Below, piece by piece: positions 16,861 through 30,306 of a stretch of 64,000 bases of DNA. The DNA is from Apium graveolens. Its lineage: Eukaryota; Streptophyta; Magnoliopsida; Apiales; Apiaceae. Every line of letters begins with the position of its first letter. Position 1 is the first letter of the stretch. Under the pieces are notes generated by a model that was given only the letters and a program-made list of their open reading frames with translations, searched no databases and was not told where the DNA came from. Position numbers and translations under genes: made by a program. The stretch spans positions 303,816,565 to 303,880,564 of the forward strand of contig NC_133648.1 in the NCBI RefSeq assembly GCF_009905375.1. Reading direction: 5' to 3'.

Positions 16861-18966
16861 TCGAGGAAAGCTTATACTAGAGAAGTCATGCATATTATTG
16901 GAGAAGCCCCGAAGAGAGCTTGGACATGGGATACAATGACATTTGATGATTTTGACTTAGAGGGTGTCAAATTTCCTCATGACGATCCCCTAGTCATAAC
17001 ACCGATAATACGGAACATCTTGGTAAAGTGAATCCTTGTAAACAATGGAGCCTCGGTGCACATCTTACTCCATGGTACCTTTATAAGGATGGGTTACTAT
17101 GATACTCAATTAACCCCAATTGATATGCCAATATATGGTTTCGTTGGAGTCGAGTGCCCCCGTGGAAGGGATAATTAAGTTGCCTTTGACTATAGGTCAG
17201 GAACCAAGACAAGCAACACTGATGTTGGACTTTGTAGTGGTAAAGGCTGGATCAACTTACAATACAATCATGGGAAGAACAGGAATACATCCTTTTAAGG
17301 CTGTCCCCTTCTCTTACCATTCGGTAATGAAGTTTCCTACCAGAAACGGGATTGGAGAAGAGAGAGGAGATCGAAGATGGCAAGGACTTGTTACGTGGCC
17401 TCCCTTAGGGCAGATGGTGCTGGGGTAGGTTTTGCCTATTGAAGACTTGGATATTCGTGAGAATGACGAGAAACAAGGAAATCCAGCGGAAGACTTGATT
17501 CCGGTCCCTTTGGCTCCTGAGGATCCCGAGAAAGTGACTTTCATTGGAGCATCACTAGAGGAGCCCCTTAGAGGAAAGTTAGTGAAGTTCTTACAAGAAA
17601 ATAGTGATGTGTTTTCCTGGTCAGCAGTTGATATGCCTGTAATATACCCGAAACTGATCACTGACAAACTGAACGTAGATCCAAATCGAAAGCCCGTAAA
17701 GCAAAAGAAAAGGAGTTTTTCCCCTGAGAGGCAGAAGGCAATCAAGAAAGAAGTAGAGAAGCTCTTAGAGGCTAGTTTCATTGAAAAGATACAATTTTCG
17801 GAATGGCTAGCAAACCCTGTAATGGTAAAGAAGGCTAATGGAAAATGGAGAATGTGCATAGATTTCACTGATCTAAATGATGCATGCCGATTGTTTCCTA
17901 TTGCCAAGGATAGATACACTAATAGATGCGACTGCTGGACACGAGATGCTGAGCTTTATGGATGGATTCGATGGATATAATCAGATCAAGATGCATAAGG
18001 ATGACATCCCAAAGGTATCATTTATCACTGATTTTGGTATTTTTTTGTTATCTTGTTATGGCGTTTGGTCTCAAGAATGCAAGAGCTACCTATCAAAGGT
18101 TAGTAAATAAAATTTTTAAAGATCTTATTGGGAAAACAATGGAAGTATATGTAGATGACATGTTAATCAAGAGTCTTGTGAAGACTAACCACATAGCCCA
18201 TTTAAGGGAAGCCTTTGAGGTCCCGAGATATCAGAGAATGATGTTAAATTCTGCAAAGTGTGCTTTCAGAGTGGGATCTAGAAAATTTTTGAGATTGATG
18301 GTCTCCAAGAGGGGAATTGAGGCAAATATGGCCTTTTAGGACATGGAGCCTCCATGGAGTATCAAAGATGTTCAAAAGCTCACCGAAAGGGTTGCTGCCT
18401 TAGGACGATTTATCTCCAAATTGGAGACAAGTGCTTGCAATTCTTCAAATCCTTGAAGAAAATAAAAGATTTCATATGGAGTGAGGAAAGTCAAGAAGAG
18501 TTTGAAGGGTTGAAGAGATACATGGTCCAAGCCCCGTCGCTGGTCAAACCAGACCTGAACGAAACTTTGTACATATATTTGGTCATTTCATAAAATGCAT
18601 TGAGCGCTGCATTGATTAAGAAGGAACTTAAAATCCAGAAACCCATTTACTATGTTAGTAAGATTCTGACAGAGCTGAGTTGAAATACTCGATTATTGAA
18701 AAGTTTCATTTAGCCCTAGTGATGGCCTCAAGAAAGTTGCGTCCTTACTTACAATCTCATAAAATTGAAGTGTTGACAAATAAGCCTCTGAGGAAACATC
18801 ATCCAAAGTCCCAAAGCCAGTCGAAGGTTGATTAAAAGGGTCATTGAGCTGGGAAAATTCGACATAAAGTATAAGCCACGAACGGTAATAAAAGCCCAGG
18901 CCTTGGCTGACTTCGTGGTTGAATGTACCATCCCCAACCAAGAAGTCGGGGGGAAAGGAGATATAG
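16861..18966 (+). pseudogene. pol: Tat pol, first part: protease, RT, RNase H (broken)
   Basis: Protease at about 17030-17430: ILVNNGASVHILLHG, in which Asn replaces the catalytic Asp; the conserved GRTGIHPFKAVP follows. RT at about 17430-18340: KLNVDPNRKPVKQKKRSF, WLANPVMVKKANGKWRMC, ITDFG, and an intact YVDDM active-site box at about 18150. The connection and first RNase H lie at about 18340-18950 (..YIYLVIS.., YKPRT, QALADFVVEC). Frames shift repeatedly, and a TGA/TAA-rich break falls at 17900-17990. The sequence stops where a chromovirus inserted and resumes at 30307. Confidence 0.88.
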
Positions 18967-21900
18967 TGTAACGACTCGTATACTTTTATATTATTTAAAA
19001 GGTGTTATTATTAAATATTTAATTAAATAAATATGTGCATTGGTTTTGACTGCTATGTGTTGCTCTATTACTGTTTATGTGTGATTTATAATGCATAGGG
19101 TCGTCCGTGTAATTAATTATTGAGTTGTACTAAATCGTTTTCACTTTTAAAAGTGGAATTAATGCAAATTTATTTGCATAAATATTTGGAATGTCTCTAA
19201 AAATTTTTTTGTGGCTTTATAATTATAGTAATTATTTATGGGAATTTATAAAATTTATAAATCAATATTTCATTAATTATTTAGCCCTGAGTGATTCTCT
19301 GATTTTATTTATTCGTAAAATCTGTATTTAATTTCCGAATTCTTCAAAAATTATGAAACGTATATTTATATAAGTTGGGAATATTCCGAGAATTTTAAAA
19401 TTATTTCGGGAATTTTTGGGATTAATTCACCCGCGCGTTATTTCGTTAATTCTTAAAAAGCGGGTACAAGTTGCGTTTTAGAAATTGTTTAAAAATCTCA
19501 AAATTTATGTTTTTATAAATTTCGGGATATTTGTAACATTTTAAGAATATTTCCGCGATTTTCTGAATTTGTTTTAAGTGGAGTTTGGTTCGCTAGTTGT
19601 GAAATGCGGATACGAGTTGCATTTTAAAAATATTTTAAAAATTATGAAAATTTTTATTTTATTAGTTTTCATATATTCCAAGAATTTAAGAGATATTTCA
19701 GTAATTGTTTGAGTTGTATTTGCACGCATTTTAGTTTGTTAAAAATGGCAAATTCGGGTCAAAAAAAATTCAGGCTTGCACTCAGGGGTAGGACACGTGT
19801 TTATCTGCTATGCATTTGGGTTGATACGTGTTGCATTTTTATAATTTATATGATATGTGGCTTGATGAAAAGAAATCAAAATGAAAAAAAAAACAAAAAC
19901 CCCCACCCACATGTTCTTCACCCTCACTCTCGATCTCTCATTGCTCTCTCCACTCTCTCAATTTCTCTCATATCTCTCTCTTAACCTCTCCCGATTAATC
20001 TCTCCTTAGTTCTCCCTTTCCTCCTCTGTTTCCCCGTTAATTCCTATTTGCCGCCCTGTCTTTCCGACCATTATCCGGTGCTTAGGTTGCTTCATTAATT
20101 CTCTGTTTTCCGTTTTGTTTCCGGTTATCACCCCGGCCTGGCTTCTTGTTATTTTGTTCCGTATATATATACCTGTATGTGTATATATGTGTTGTGTGTG
20201 TATGGTACTGTGTGTGAGTCGATTATATGTGCGTTTGTCAGGCGCGCGTGTGGCGTGTGGTTTGGCCATACTGTGGTTGTTGCTTCGACTGTGTATCTGT
20301 TCCGGTTGTTCGTATACTGATTGGATTTCTTTTTGTATTTTCTGCAGAAAAATATTTGATTGGTTTTGTGAAAATATAAATATATTTTTCGTGCGGGAAA
20401 ATATTTACTCGGTATAGTTTATTTGGAAACCCGACTATTTTCAGGCACCAATAAATTTTGCCGCCGTCCGCGATGACTTTTTACGAGCGGATGGTGGACC
20501 GTGATGTTTATTCTGTCCTAATATTTTAAAATAAATAAATATATAAAATACGAGTTAAAAATATTAAATATGTATAATGATAAGAATTAGTTGGGTTTTT
20601 GCGGTGATTGGGAAATTGTGAAACCTGGATTGTATGATTGGTTGGATTATTGGATTATGATTGTTGTGAGATTGATTGTTATTGGGTTGACGTCATTGTG
20701 TTTCGATGGGTAGTTCGATAAACAGAGGAGATGCTGTCCAATTTTCGAGAAATGGATTTCGAAAATTACGGGAACGTGTCCTGTGTATTATCGGGAATAC
20801 TAATCGAACGCATAACTACCTAATTATAAATATTGTATGAATCATAATTATGTGTTGTGATGAAATATTTTGCAAAATATTCGATGACCCTAATTTACTG
20901 AAATGACGCTTATATGTATTTTACAAAAGTAAATGCCAAACCAAGTTTTGGATATGTGGACCCTAGCTGTTTCATGTACTATAAGGCTATGTATATCACG
21001 AGTCAGGATTCAATATCGAATGGGTAGATGTGTTATTGAGGATATGTCAAGTATACCAAGACGTCCAACGTAGGGTATTTCGACCCTGTAGGTTATAGTC
21101 GGGAACCTGAAAGTGGATGTTGGACTAAAGATAACTTAGTGGACAGTCGACGAGCTCAGTAGGGTTTCAACCGAAGAACCTGAGTATTAAAGTCGAATCT
21201 AAGGTGATCTAGTGGTTACATGATAAAGCCTGAGCGTCTGAGTCGGATTAGAATTGATCAGTAATAGTCGTAAAGCTCTGCAAGGCAAGTACCCCTGACC
21301 ATTCTTTTATGGTTTAGTACGTATGAATAGCTAAATGTTTTACTTCCGTAATGGAGCAGAAATGTTTTAAGTTACGTATCCGCTGTAGTTATAAATCACT
21401 GTTCAAAATGTCTTGGGGAAAAGTAACTTCGAAAGGTACCTATCTCGAATGAAATGATTTGCGAAATGGATTTTATATGTGTGCTGGTTAAATGAATGGT
21501 TATGAAATGAGACATGTACAAATGTTTTGAAAACTGGATAAAACGGTTAGATATGGGATACATTGGGACCGGAGTAGGCCTATTGAGGTGGCGTAAGAGG
21601 CTAATTCGGTTGCGCGCAATATAAAACCGATTAGTCCAGCAGGTTAGAGACCTAACTAGTCTCTGAGTTCCGGAACAGGTAAATGGGATGGCAGTTAGAG
21701 CCGTCTAGTGTTGATAGCCTGATCAGCTGTCTTCACATATCCGTACGTATCTGATTTGGCTTTATGATTCTCATAACGGAACAAGTGAGTTATATAGTGG
21801 ATTTGGAAATGATAATGGCATGCTAGAATTAAACTCTGATATTTGTACACCGCACACTACTACGTTTGTTTTATTGAAAGCATGCTAGTTTTGAGTATCC

Positions 21901-22355
21901 AGTCTATGAATGTTTTACATGTTTTACAAATGAGCTATAATCATTGTTCCTATCACTACTTTATCATAAACTGTTTTACTTGTTATTCATATAGTGGTGC
22001 TGCTGAGCAAGCAATTGCTCACCCTTGCAGAATATTTTATATATATATTGCAGATGCCTAGGAGATTCTTCTGTGATAGTCGGGCAGGGATTCCAGTTCC
22101 CTTCGTGTCGGACTCCTCTGAGATGGTTGTGTTGGACCAAGGGTGGTCTGTTGAGTTGCTGTGTTAAGTTAGCTACGTCAGGACGATTGTTGTAAGTTGG
22201 TTTGTGTTAGTTGTAAACTAAATCATACTTAAACCTGGAAAGGGTCTTGGTAAAGGGGTCGTAGTTATGTATTATTAATGATTTAGATTGAATGATGATT
22301 GTTATTATTGTTGTTGCTGACGTAAACTCCTGACCCCGGGGTTGAGGCCGTCACA
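18967..22355 (+). repeat. 5' LTR of the nested chromovirus
   Basis: TGTAACGACTCG..GGCCGTCACA, 3,389 bp. Contents include a pyrimidine-rich CTCTCT leader-like tract (19920-20000), a TA/TG microsatellite (20160-20215) and a late block GCTCACCCTTGCAG (22018-22031) that recurs in the other gypsy LTRs. Small ORFs inside are not genes. Confidence 0.92.
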
Positions 22356-22357
22356 GT

Positions 22358-22370
22358 TGGTATCAGAGCT
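22358..22370 (+). other. Primer-binding site (tRNA-iMet type)
   Basis: TGGTATCAGAGCT starts two bases after the LTR end and matches the primer site complementary to the 3' end of initiator methionine tRNA. Confidence 0.9.
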
Positions 22371-23765
22371 ACAGGTTTGAGTCCCTGATTTAGGTTAAGA
22401 ATGTAGTCAAAAGAGTGCAAGAAGGTTTATGTGTAGATGTGAGTCAACAACTCAATCAGAGGAGCGAGTCTTTGAGTTTAGTCAAGGATTTCGGAAGCGT
22501 AACCCTGACGTTTGTTGAGGATTGACTGGAACTGCCCTAACCTAGAGCACGTTTCCTTCGCATAGGTATTATTAGTAATGTTTGATAGAGATTTCTAGTA
22601 TTTCCCTCGAGAAAACGAGTTTGACTATGAGGATTCAGCGGTAAGCGGGCCCTTGTTGTGTTAGTTGAGAAGACGCCAATGGTATTTCTAAAGTTGCCTT
22701 TTCTATGTCAAGGAATAGTATGATAATAGTCAATGGCCACTATAATAGCCAAGTGTTATAATGAATGTGGATCAGAATGGGAGGTTGTATCTTTGAACCC
22801 TTATACTTCTTCCTTGAAATGTATTTTGTTTCCAAAGTAACTGTTTCCTCTTCCATAAGTTGCTTATCTTTCCTATGAGAAAGTTGTGAACCCGAAGTAA
22901 GCTACTTAGGGTTCTGTTGATCTCATTACAAATCAGATTCTTTCTTTCCTATTTGTGAATTTTCTTTTTAACATTGTTTCTTTTCTTGGAAATTCTATCG
23001 GTTGATTGGGGCAAACAATGTATATGAGTTGACCATTTGTCTGTGTGGAAAAAGGGTCTGGTGGGACGCCACCGAATTATGTGTTGTGACCATAGGGTAC
23101 TAAGACTGGCCATCTTATGTACTTGTATGGTTGCTCTCAGTCATACCTATATCTTCTTCACTGTTTCTTCTTATTTGATTCCCTTGAGTTGGAAATTTCC
23201 TATGAAATTCTGTGATAATAAATTTCTGTGATTTGATGGTCCTTGTTATTGAAAGCAAGTCAGAATAACTGTCAGGAAGAAGGAAAGCCTTATATCAGGG
23301 TGTTATTTAAGAATAATGGTAATCGTGAGAGTTCAGGATCTAAGGATGAAGTTATGGCCTCGGGAAAGGTAATTCAGTGATTGATGAATCACTTGAGGGT
23401 AATAAGAAATCATCCCTGGAGAAAAGGTAGGTGATATAGCCAGATAAGTCTCGTAGTGTATCACATTAGTATTAATGTGATAATTGAGCAATGACCGGAA
23501 GTTGGTAAGTTGCTGTTTTATTGAGAAGTCATGCTACGGTGTTAGTTCCTTTGTATTTTAGTTTTCCTGAACTGTTATTGATTCTGCTACTGTCATTGTT
23601 GCTATGATTGCTAGTTCTATTAATCTAGATTTCTTTTGTACATGGACCCCGATATTAAGGATATGGGTAATTTATTGGGCAGCATTTTCCTGATGCAGGT
23701 GCACCGTTTAAAAATGGTGATATTTTGTTATGTTTTGAATAATCTTATTTATATATCACAGGAAA
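22371..23765 (+). other. Untranslated leader of the nested chromovirus
   Basis: About 1.4 kb without a plausible gene separates the PBS from gag. A segment near 23040-23160 (GGTGGGACGCCACC, then ACTGGCCATCTT) also occurs in the minus-strand element at about 49200-49310, so the leader is partly conserved between the two gypsy families. Confidence 0.6.
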
Positions 23766-25015
23766 ATGCCACATAATAAAGCTACCCAGTCTAAAGAAAA
23801 TAGTAGTAGTTTTGCAGAGGGTCCAACTATAAATGAAATTCTAGATTTGTTGCGCCAGCAGTAGTGACAACAATTGTGGTTAATCTAACAAGTTCAGCAG
23901 CGGTAATTACTGTTGCAGCAGCAACCGCAAGGAGTAAACCCAAGTGTTTGTTTCGAATCTTTTCAGAAAGTTAACCCCTTTGAGTTTAAAAGTGAACCTA
24001 ATCCAGTAACTATTGGAGCATAGTTAAAAGAGATGGAGAAAGCTTTCAACCTTGTCCAAATAAGTGATAATTTTAAGACTGAATGTGTAAGTTAATTTTG
24101 GAAAATGAAGCAAATCATTGGTGGGAGTCAACTAGAGCGTTAGAAGGAGAAGGCCCTGTTTCATGGGATAGGTTTATTGAGTTGTTTTTGGAAAGGTATT
24201 TCCCAGATTGTGTGCAGAGTCAAATGAAAATTGAGTTTCTAGAACTGAAACAAGGTGAAAGAAGTGTGTTGGAATTTGAGGCCAAGTTTACAGAATTGGC
24301 CCGATTAGTTCCTGAGTATGTAAGTACGGAGAGTCAGAAGGCAAGGAGGTTCCAACAAGGGTTGAAGCCTGAAATTCAAAGAGGAGTTGTGGCATTGTAA
24401 CTCAAGACATACTCCTCTATGGTTCAGGCCACCCTAGTAATAGGAGGTGACCAGAAGTTGGCTGCTAAGGAAGGGAATGATAAGAAAAGGAAGTCTGGTG
24501 GTGTCAGGGACAAGGCAGATGAAGAAGGAAAGAATTGAACGTGAATAAGATTCCTGAGAAAATTGAAAAGAGTTAAAGTTGGAGTTCGAATACTGAAAGG
24601 TGATAAAAAGTGAATATATGAAATTACTATCTAACCTAGACGGATGAGAATGAGTAAGAGGTTCCGGAGACAGAGTTCTCTCAGGCTAGGTCTAGTGCTA
24701 CGTCAGTTGTTTCCACTCCAGCCCAGTTAGTCAAGTGAGCAGTGGATTGTAAGTCCTGTGACAGGAGATATAGCAGTTGTGTAAAAAGAATGTGCAATGT
24801 TTCAAATATGGTTATAAGGGTCATCATGCATCGGAATGCAACCCAGAAATCCAGGAGTTACATGTCACAATTTTGGAAAGAATGGGCATATTGCAAGGAG
24901 TTGTAGAATGGTTATTCAAGATACTACATCCCAAGGGCCAACATCCAGCTCAGCTAGAGATAGAACTTTCAAAAGAACCAAGAAATCAAGCGGTTAGAAG
25001 TTGGACGTAGTTGCA
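23766..25015 (+). pseudogene. gag: gag of the nested chromovirus (broken)
   Basis: The frame starts at ATG 23766 (MPHNKATQSKENSSS). The capsid core at 24083-24400 shows ANHWWESTRALEGE, VSWDRFIELFLERYFP and LKQGERSVLEFEAKF, the Retrotrans_gag pattern. Two nucleocapsid fingers follow at about 24796-24905: CFKYGYKGHHASEC (second Cys is Tyr) and, in another frame, CHNFGKNGHIARSC (second Cys is Phe). Several stops and frameshifts make it non-functional. Confidence 0.85.
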
Positions 25016-25379
25016 GTTAATCTGACACCCTCTAAGCTAGAGGGGTTTGGTGTGATTTTAAGATTGAGTTGGTTGTCCTGTATTATGACAAGGAATGCTT
25101 TTTATAAAAAACGAATTATGAAGTGTACATAAGCCAATGGTAAGGTAAGTTCTAGGTGCAGAAGCAATATAAGAAGTTCTTCCAATCATGCGAGAAAATG
25201 AGTAATAAGCTAAGGATATAAGGTAGATCCACCATGTGTAAAGATACGAAGAAGAAAATATTTAAGCTGGAGGAAGTTGAGTAATGAATAATTGCCCTGG
25301 AGTCTCTAGAGGCCATTGGAACGAAATAATTAGTTTGATAACGGTTAAAGTTATTGGAAAGGAAAGTGAGCATACTAGA

Positions 25380-26906
25380 TATAGTTCTCTGGGGTGCACC
25401 AGTGATGTTGCTGGAAATATGAATGAAATTATGTAATGATTATCGGGAGTTTAACAAAATGATAAATAAGAATAGGTAACCTCTATAAAGAATTGGTTAC
25501 TTATATGACTTAATGCAAGGAATATGTTGTTTCTCGGAGATTGACTGTTGACTGAAGATCCAGCCTGAGGAAATATCAAAGATTGTGATGAAAGTGGGTT
25601 ATGAATGTTGCAAGTTCTGGTAATAATATGTGGAGTAATAAGTGTATCAGCTGACTATAAGGAATTAAGAACATGGTGCATAAGGAGTACTTGGATGGTG
25701 TAGTTATATTTATTGATAACATCCTCAGTTGTCTAAGGATTAAGAAAGTCTGTGTAGAACGCCCCAGGATTTCCCTATGAAGATTAGAAGGGAAGCAATT
25801 ATACGCTAAGTTTTAAAGTATGAATTTTGGTTAAAAATAACAAAAGATTTTGAGTATTTCATTAACAACCATCTAAGCAAAGCCCGTATAGTGGTTTATG
25901 TCTCGTACAGAGAAAATGATTAAATATGGTTAAGATTGCTAAGGAATTAGTAAATGAATTGGGAACTGTGGAAATTGAAGTTGAGTATTTGAAGGCGATA
26001 AGAAGTCAGTATATGAGATTATTTTCCAGCCCTAACTGATGGAAAGGAGTAAGAGGTGTTCGAATGTTTGGAACTGAGTTGAAAATGAGTACTGCCTAAC
26101 ATCCTTAAATGAAGGGTCAAAGTGGGAAGATGATTCAAACAATATAAGATATGTGGAGAGTATATATGTTGGGTTTAAAAGGAAATTGAGGTAATTACCT
26201 ACCATGGATTGAGTTTTCTATGATAATAGTTACCCTGTTAGTAAGAGAGTATTACTTTGCGAAGTGTTATGTGGACATAAGTGTGAGTCCTCCCTCTATT
26301 GATAGGAAGTGGGAGTAGAGATATTGTTAAGTCCTGAATTAATTTAGTACATCAAGAGTGATGTGGTGTACTCGAGAAAGAGTTGAAACAAATCGGGATA
26401 TACAAAGAGAGAAAGCGGATTTGCATCGAAAGAATATGAATATTTAGAATGAAGATCCTGGTATAAGCAAAAGTTTTACCTTGAAAGAGATTGGTTAAGT
26501 TTGAATAAAAGGGACGAGTAGAGTCCTAAATGTGTTGAACCGTTCGAGGTATTGATAAATATAGGTAAAGTTGCCCATGAGTTATATTGTGTCTTGCATA
26601 TTAATATTAAGGTGTCTATGAGTTGGTGTTGTCACCGCAGTTGCAATATATATATATATAATATTCCACGTGTCAATGTTAAAGTGATATATTTCTGACT
26701 TGAATCAAGTCTTTGATTAGGAGCCAATGAGCTCTCATCCAAATTTGTTCTGCGTGGAATAATCGATCCAAATCCTAGATCGTTAAGAGCGAGTCCTTAG
26801 TAATGAATTTATGTCTATAGGGAGTATGCGATGAATAAATCCCAGAGTAGAAGAGTTTACCTGGAAGTTAAAGTCAGATATGCTTGACAAATATCCTCAT
26901 GTATAG
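25380..26906 (+). pseudogene. pol: pol of the nested chromovirus (heavily decayed)
   Basis: RT traces at 25390-25760 cover GAPVM, DYREFNKMINKNR, YDLMQGI-CFSEID, EEISKIV and a FIDN box where the active site is normally F(I/V)DD. Integrase C-terminal traces near 26240-26630 include LLCEVLCGHKCES, EVGVEILLSPELI, then CVEPFEVL (GPY/F module). The C-terminal chromo-region tail EEFTWKLKSDMLDKYPHV ends at TAG 26904-26906. Stops occur every few codons. Protease was not identified. Confidence 0.75.
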
Positions 26907-26931
26907 TTAGATCAGATTCTAAGGACAGAAT

Positions 26932-26948
26932 CTTTTTAAGGGGAAAAA
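26932..26948 (+). other. Polypurine tract of the nested chromovirus
   Basis: CTTTTTAAGGGGAAAAA lies directly before the 3' LTR, the plus-strand primer position. Confidence 0.8.
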
Positions 26949-29900
26949 TATAACGACTCGTATACTTTTATATTATTTAAAAGGTGTTATTATTAAATAT
27001 TTAATTAAATAAATATGTGCATTGGTTTTGACTGCTATGTGTTGCTCTATTACTGTTTATGTGTGATTTATGATGCATAGGGTCGTTCGTGTAATTAATT
27101 ATTGAGTTGTACTGAATCGTTTTCACTTTTAAAAGTGGATTTAATGCAAATTTATTTGCATAAATATTTGGATTGTCTCTAAAATTGTTTTTGTGGTTTT
27201 ATAATTATAGTAATTATTTATGGGATTTTATAAAATTTAGAAATCAATATTTCATTAATTATTTAGCCCTGAGTGATTCTCTGATTTTATTTATTCGTAA
27301 AATCTGTATTTAATTCCCAAATTCTTCAAAACTTATGAACCTTATATTTATATAAGTTGGGAATATTCCGAGAATTTTAAAATTATTTCCGGAATTTTTG
27401 GGATTATTTTCACCCGCGCGTTATTTCGTTAATTGTTAAAAAGCAGGTACAAGTTGCATTTTAGAAACTGTTTAAAAATCTCAAAACTTATGTTTTTATA
27501 AATTTCGGGATATTTGTAACATTTTAAGACTATTTCCGCGATTTTCTGAATTTGTTTTAAGTGGAGCTTGGTTCGCTAATAGTTAAATGCGGATACAAGT
27601 TGCATTTTAATTTTTCTTTAAAAATTATGAAAATTTTATTTTATTAGTTTTCATATATTCCAAGAATTTAAGAGATATTTCAGTAATCGTTTGAGTTGTA
27701 TTTGCACGCATCTTAGTTCGTTAAAAGTGGCAAATTCGGGTCAAAAAAATTCAGGCTTGCGCGCAAGGGCAGGACACGTGTTTATCTGCTATGAATTTGG
27801 GTTGATACGTGTTGCATTTTTATAATTTATGTGATACATGGCTAGATGAAAAGAAATCAAAATGAAAAAAAACAAACCCCCCCTGTTCTTCACCCTCACT
27901 ATCGATCTCTCACTGCTCTCTCCACTCTCTCAATTTCTCTCATATCTCTATCTTAACCTCTCTCGATTAATCTCTCCTTAGTTCTCCCTTTCCTCCTCTG
28001 TTTTCCCGTTAATTCCTACTCGCCGCCTTGTCTTTCCGGCCATTTTTCGGTGCTTAGGTTGCTGTCTTGATTCTCTGTTTTCCGTTTTGTTTCCGGTTAT
28101 CACCCCGGCCTGGCTTCTTGTTATTTTGTTCTGTATATATATGTGTGTTGTGAGTGTATGGTACTGTGTGTGTGTCGATTGTGTGTGCGTGTGTCAGGCG
28201 CGCATGTGGCGTGTGGTTTGGCCATGCCGTGGTTGTTGCTTCAACTGTGTATCTTGTTCCAGTTGTTCTTATACTGATTGGATTTCTTTTTGTATTTTCT
28301 GCAGAAAATTATTTGATTGGTTTTGTGAAAATATAAATATATTTTTCGTGCGGGAAAATATTTACTCGGTAGAGTTTATTTGGAAACCTGACTATTTTCG
28401 GGCACCAATAAATTTTGCCGCCGTCCGCGATGACTTTTTACGAGTGGACCGTGATGTTTATTTTGAGTCCTAATATTTTAAAATAAATAAATAAAATACG
28501 AGTTAAAAATATAAAATATGTATAATGATAAGAATTAGTTGGGTTAAAGCGGTGATTGGGAAATTGTGAAACCTGGATTGTGTGATTGGTTGGATTGTTG
28601 GATTATGATTGTTGTGAGATTGATTGTTGTTGGGTTAATGTCGTTGTGTTTCGACGGGTAGTTCGATAAACAGAGGAGATGTTGTCCAATTTTCGAGAAA
28701 TGGATTTCGAAAATTGCGGGAACGTGTCCTGTGTATTATCAGGAATACTAATCGAATGCATAACTACCTAATTATAAATATTGTATGAATCAAAATTACG
28801 TGTTGTGATAAAATATTTTGCAAAATATTCGATGACCCTTATTTACTGAAACAACGCTTATATGTATTTTACAAAATCAAATGTCAAACCAAGTTTTGGA
28901 TATGTGGACCCTAGCTGTTTCATGTACTATAAGGCTATGTATATCACGAGTCGGGATTCGATATCGAATGGGTAGACGTGTTATTGAGGATATGTCAAGC
29001 ATACCAAGACGTCTAACGTAGGGTATTTCGACCCTGTAGGTTATAGTCGGGAACCTGAAAGTGGACGTTGGACTAAAGATAACTAAGTGGACAGTCGACG
29101 AGCTCAGTAGGGTTTCAACCGAAGAACCTGAGTATTGAAGTCGAATCTAAGGTGATTTAGTGGTTAGACGATAAAGCCTGAGCGTCCGAGTCGGATCAGA
29201 ATTGATCAGTAATAGTCGTAAAGCTCTGTAAGGCAAGTACCCCTGACCATTCTTTTATGGTTCAATACGTATGAATAGCTAAATGTTTTACTTCCGTAAT
29301 GGAACATAAATATTTTAAGTTACGTATCCCCTGTAGTTATAAATCACTGTTTTCAAATTGTCTTGGGGAAAAGTAACTTCAAAAATACCTATCTCGAATG
29401 AAATGATTTGCGAAATGGATTTTATATGTGTGGTGGTTAAATGAATGGTTTTGAAATGAGATAGGTACAAATATTTTGAAAACTGGGTAAAACAGTCAGA
29501 TATGGAATACATTGGGGCCAGAGTAGGCCTATTGAGGTGGCGTAAGAGGCTAATTCGGTTGTGCACAATATAAAAGCGATTAGTCCAGCAAGTTAGAGAC
29601 CTAACTAGTCTCTGAGTTCCGGAACAGGTAAATGGGATGGCAGTTAGAGCCGTCTGGTGTTGATAGCCTGATCAGCTGTCTTCACATATCCGTACGTATC
29701 TGATTTGGCTTTGTGATTCTCATAACGGAATAAGTTAGTTATACAGTGGATTTGGAAATGATAATGGCATGCTAGAATTAAACTCTGGTATTTGTACACC
29801 GCACACTACTACGTTTGTTTTATTGAAAGCATGCTAGTTTTGAGTATCCAGTCTATGAATATTTTACATGTTTTGCAAATGAGCTATAATCGCTGTTCCT

Positions 29901-30306
29901 ATCACTGCTTTATCATAAACTATTTTACTTGTTATTCATATAGTGGTGCTGCTGAGCAAGTAATTGCTCACCCTTGCAGAATATTTTATATGTATTGCAG
30001 ATGCCTAGGAGATTCTTCTGTGATAGTCGGGCAGGGATTCCAGTTCCCTTCGTGTCGGACTCCTCTGAGATGGTTGTGTTGGACCAAGGGTTGTCTGTTG
30101 ATTTGCTGTGTTAAGTTAGGTGCGTCAGGATGATTGTTGTAAGTTGGTTTGTATTAGTTGTAACCTAAATCATACTTAAACCTGGAAAGGGTCTTGGTAA
30201 AGGGGTCGTAGTTATGTATTATTAATGATTTAGATTGAATGATGATTGGTTGTTATTATTGTTGTTGCTGACGTCAACTCCTGACCCCGGGGTTGAGGCC
30301 GTCACA
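26949..30306 (+). repeat. 3' LTR of the nested chromovirus
   Basis: TATAACGACTCG..GGCCGTCACA, 3,358 bp, aligned end to end with the 5' copy. The first dinucleotide has changed from TG to TA. Small deletions relative to the 5' LTR occur, for example around 28140-28200 and 28440. Confidence 0.92.

Larger units (their letters stand above)
18967..30306 (+). mobile_element. Complete Tekay/Del-type Ty3/gypsy chromovirus nested in Tat pol
   Basis: Two long LTRs (18967-22355 and 26949-30306) flank a 4.6-kb internal region with PBS, gag, pol and polypurine tract, all plus strand. Target duplications are TATAG (18962-18966) and TACAG (30307-30311), differing at one base. The LTR copies are close but carry many substitutions and small indels, and every internal frame is broken, so this is an old insertion. 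Removing it joins the Tat pol sequence. Confidence 0.92.

Noticed and set aside
17314..17919. 201-codon minus-strand open frame
   Set aside because: It is the reverse complement of the Tat protease-RT segment, which has clear homology signatures on the plus strand.
28087..28473. 128-codon plus-strand frame, with a counterpart at 20115-20417
   Set aside because: It occurs in both LTR copies of the chromovirus, is rich in simple Cys/Val codons from a TG microsatellite, and differs in length by small indels.
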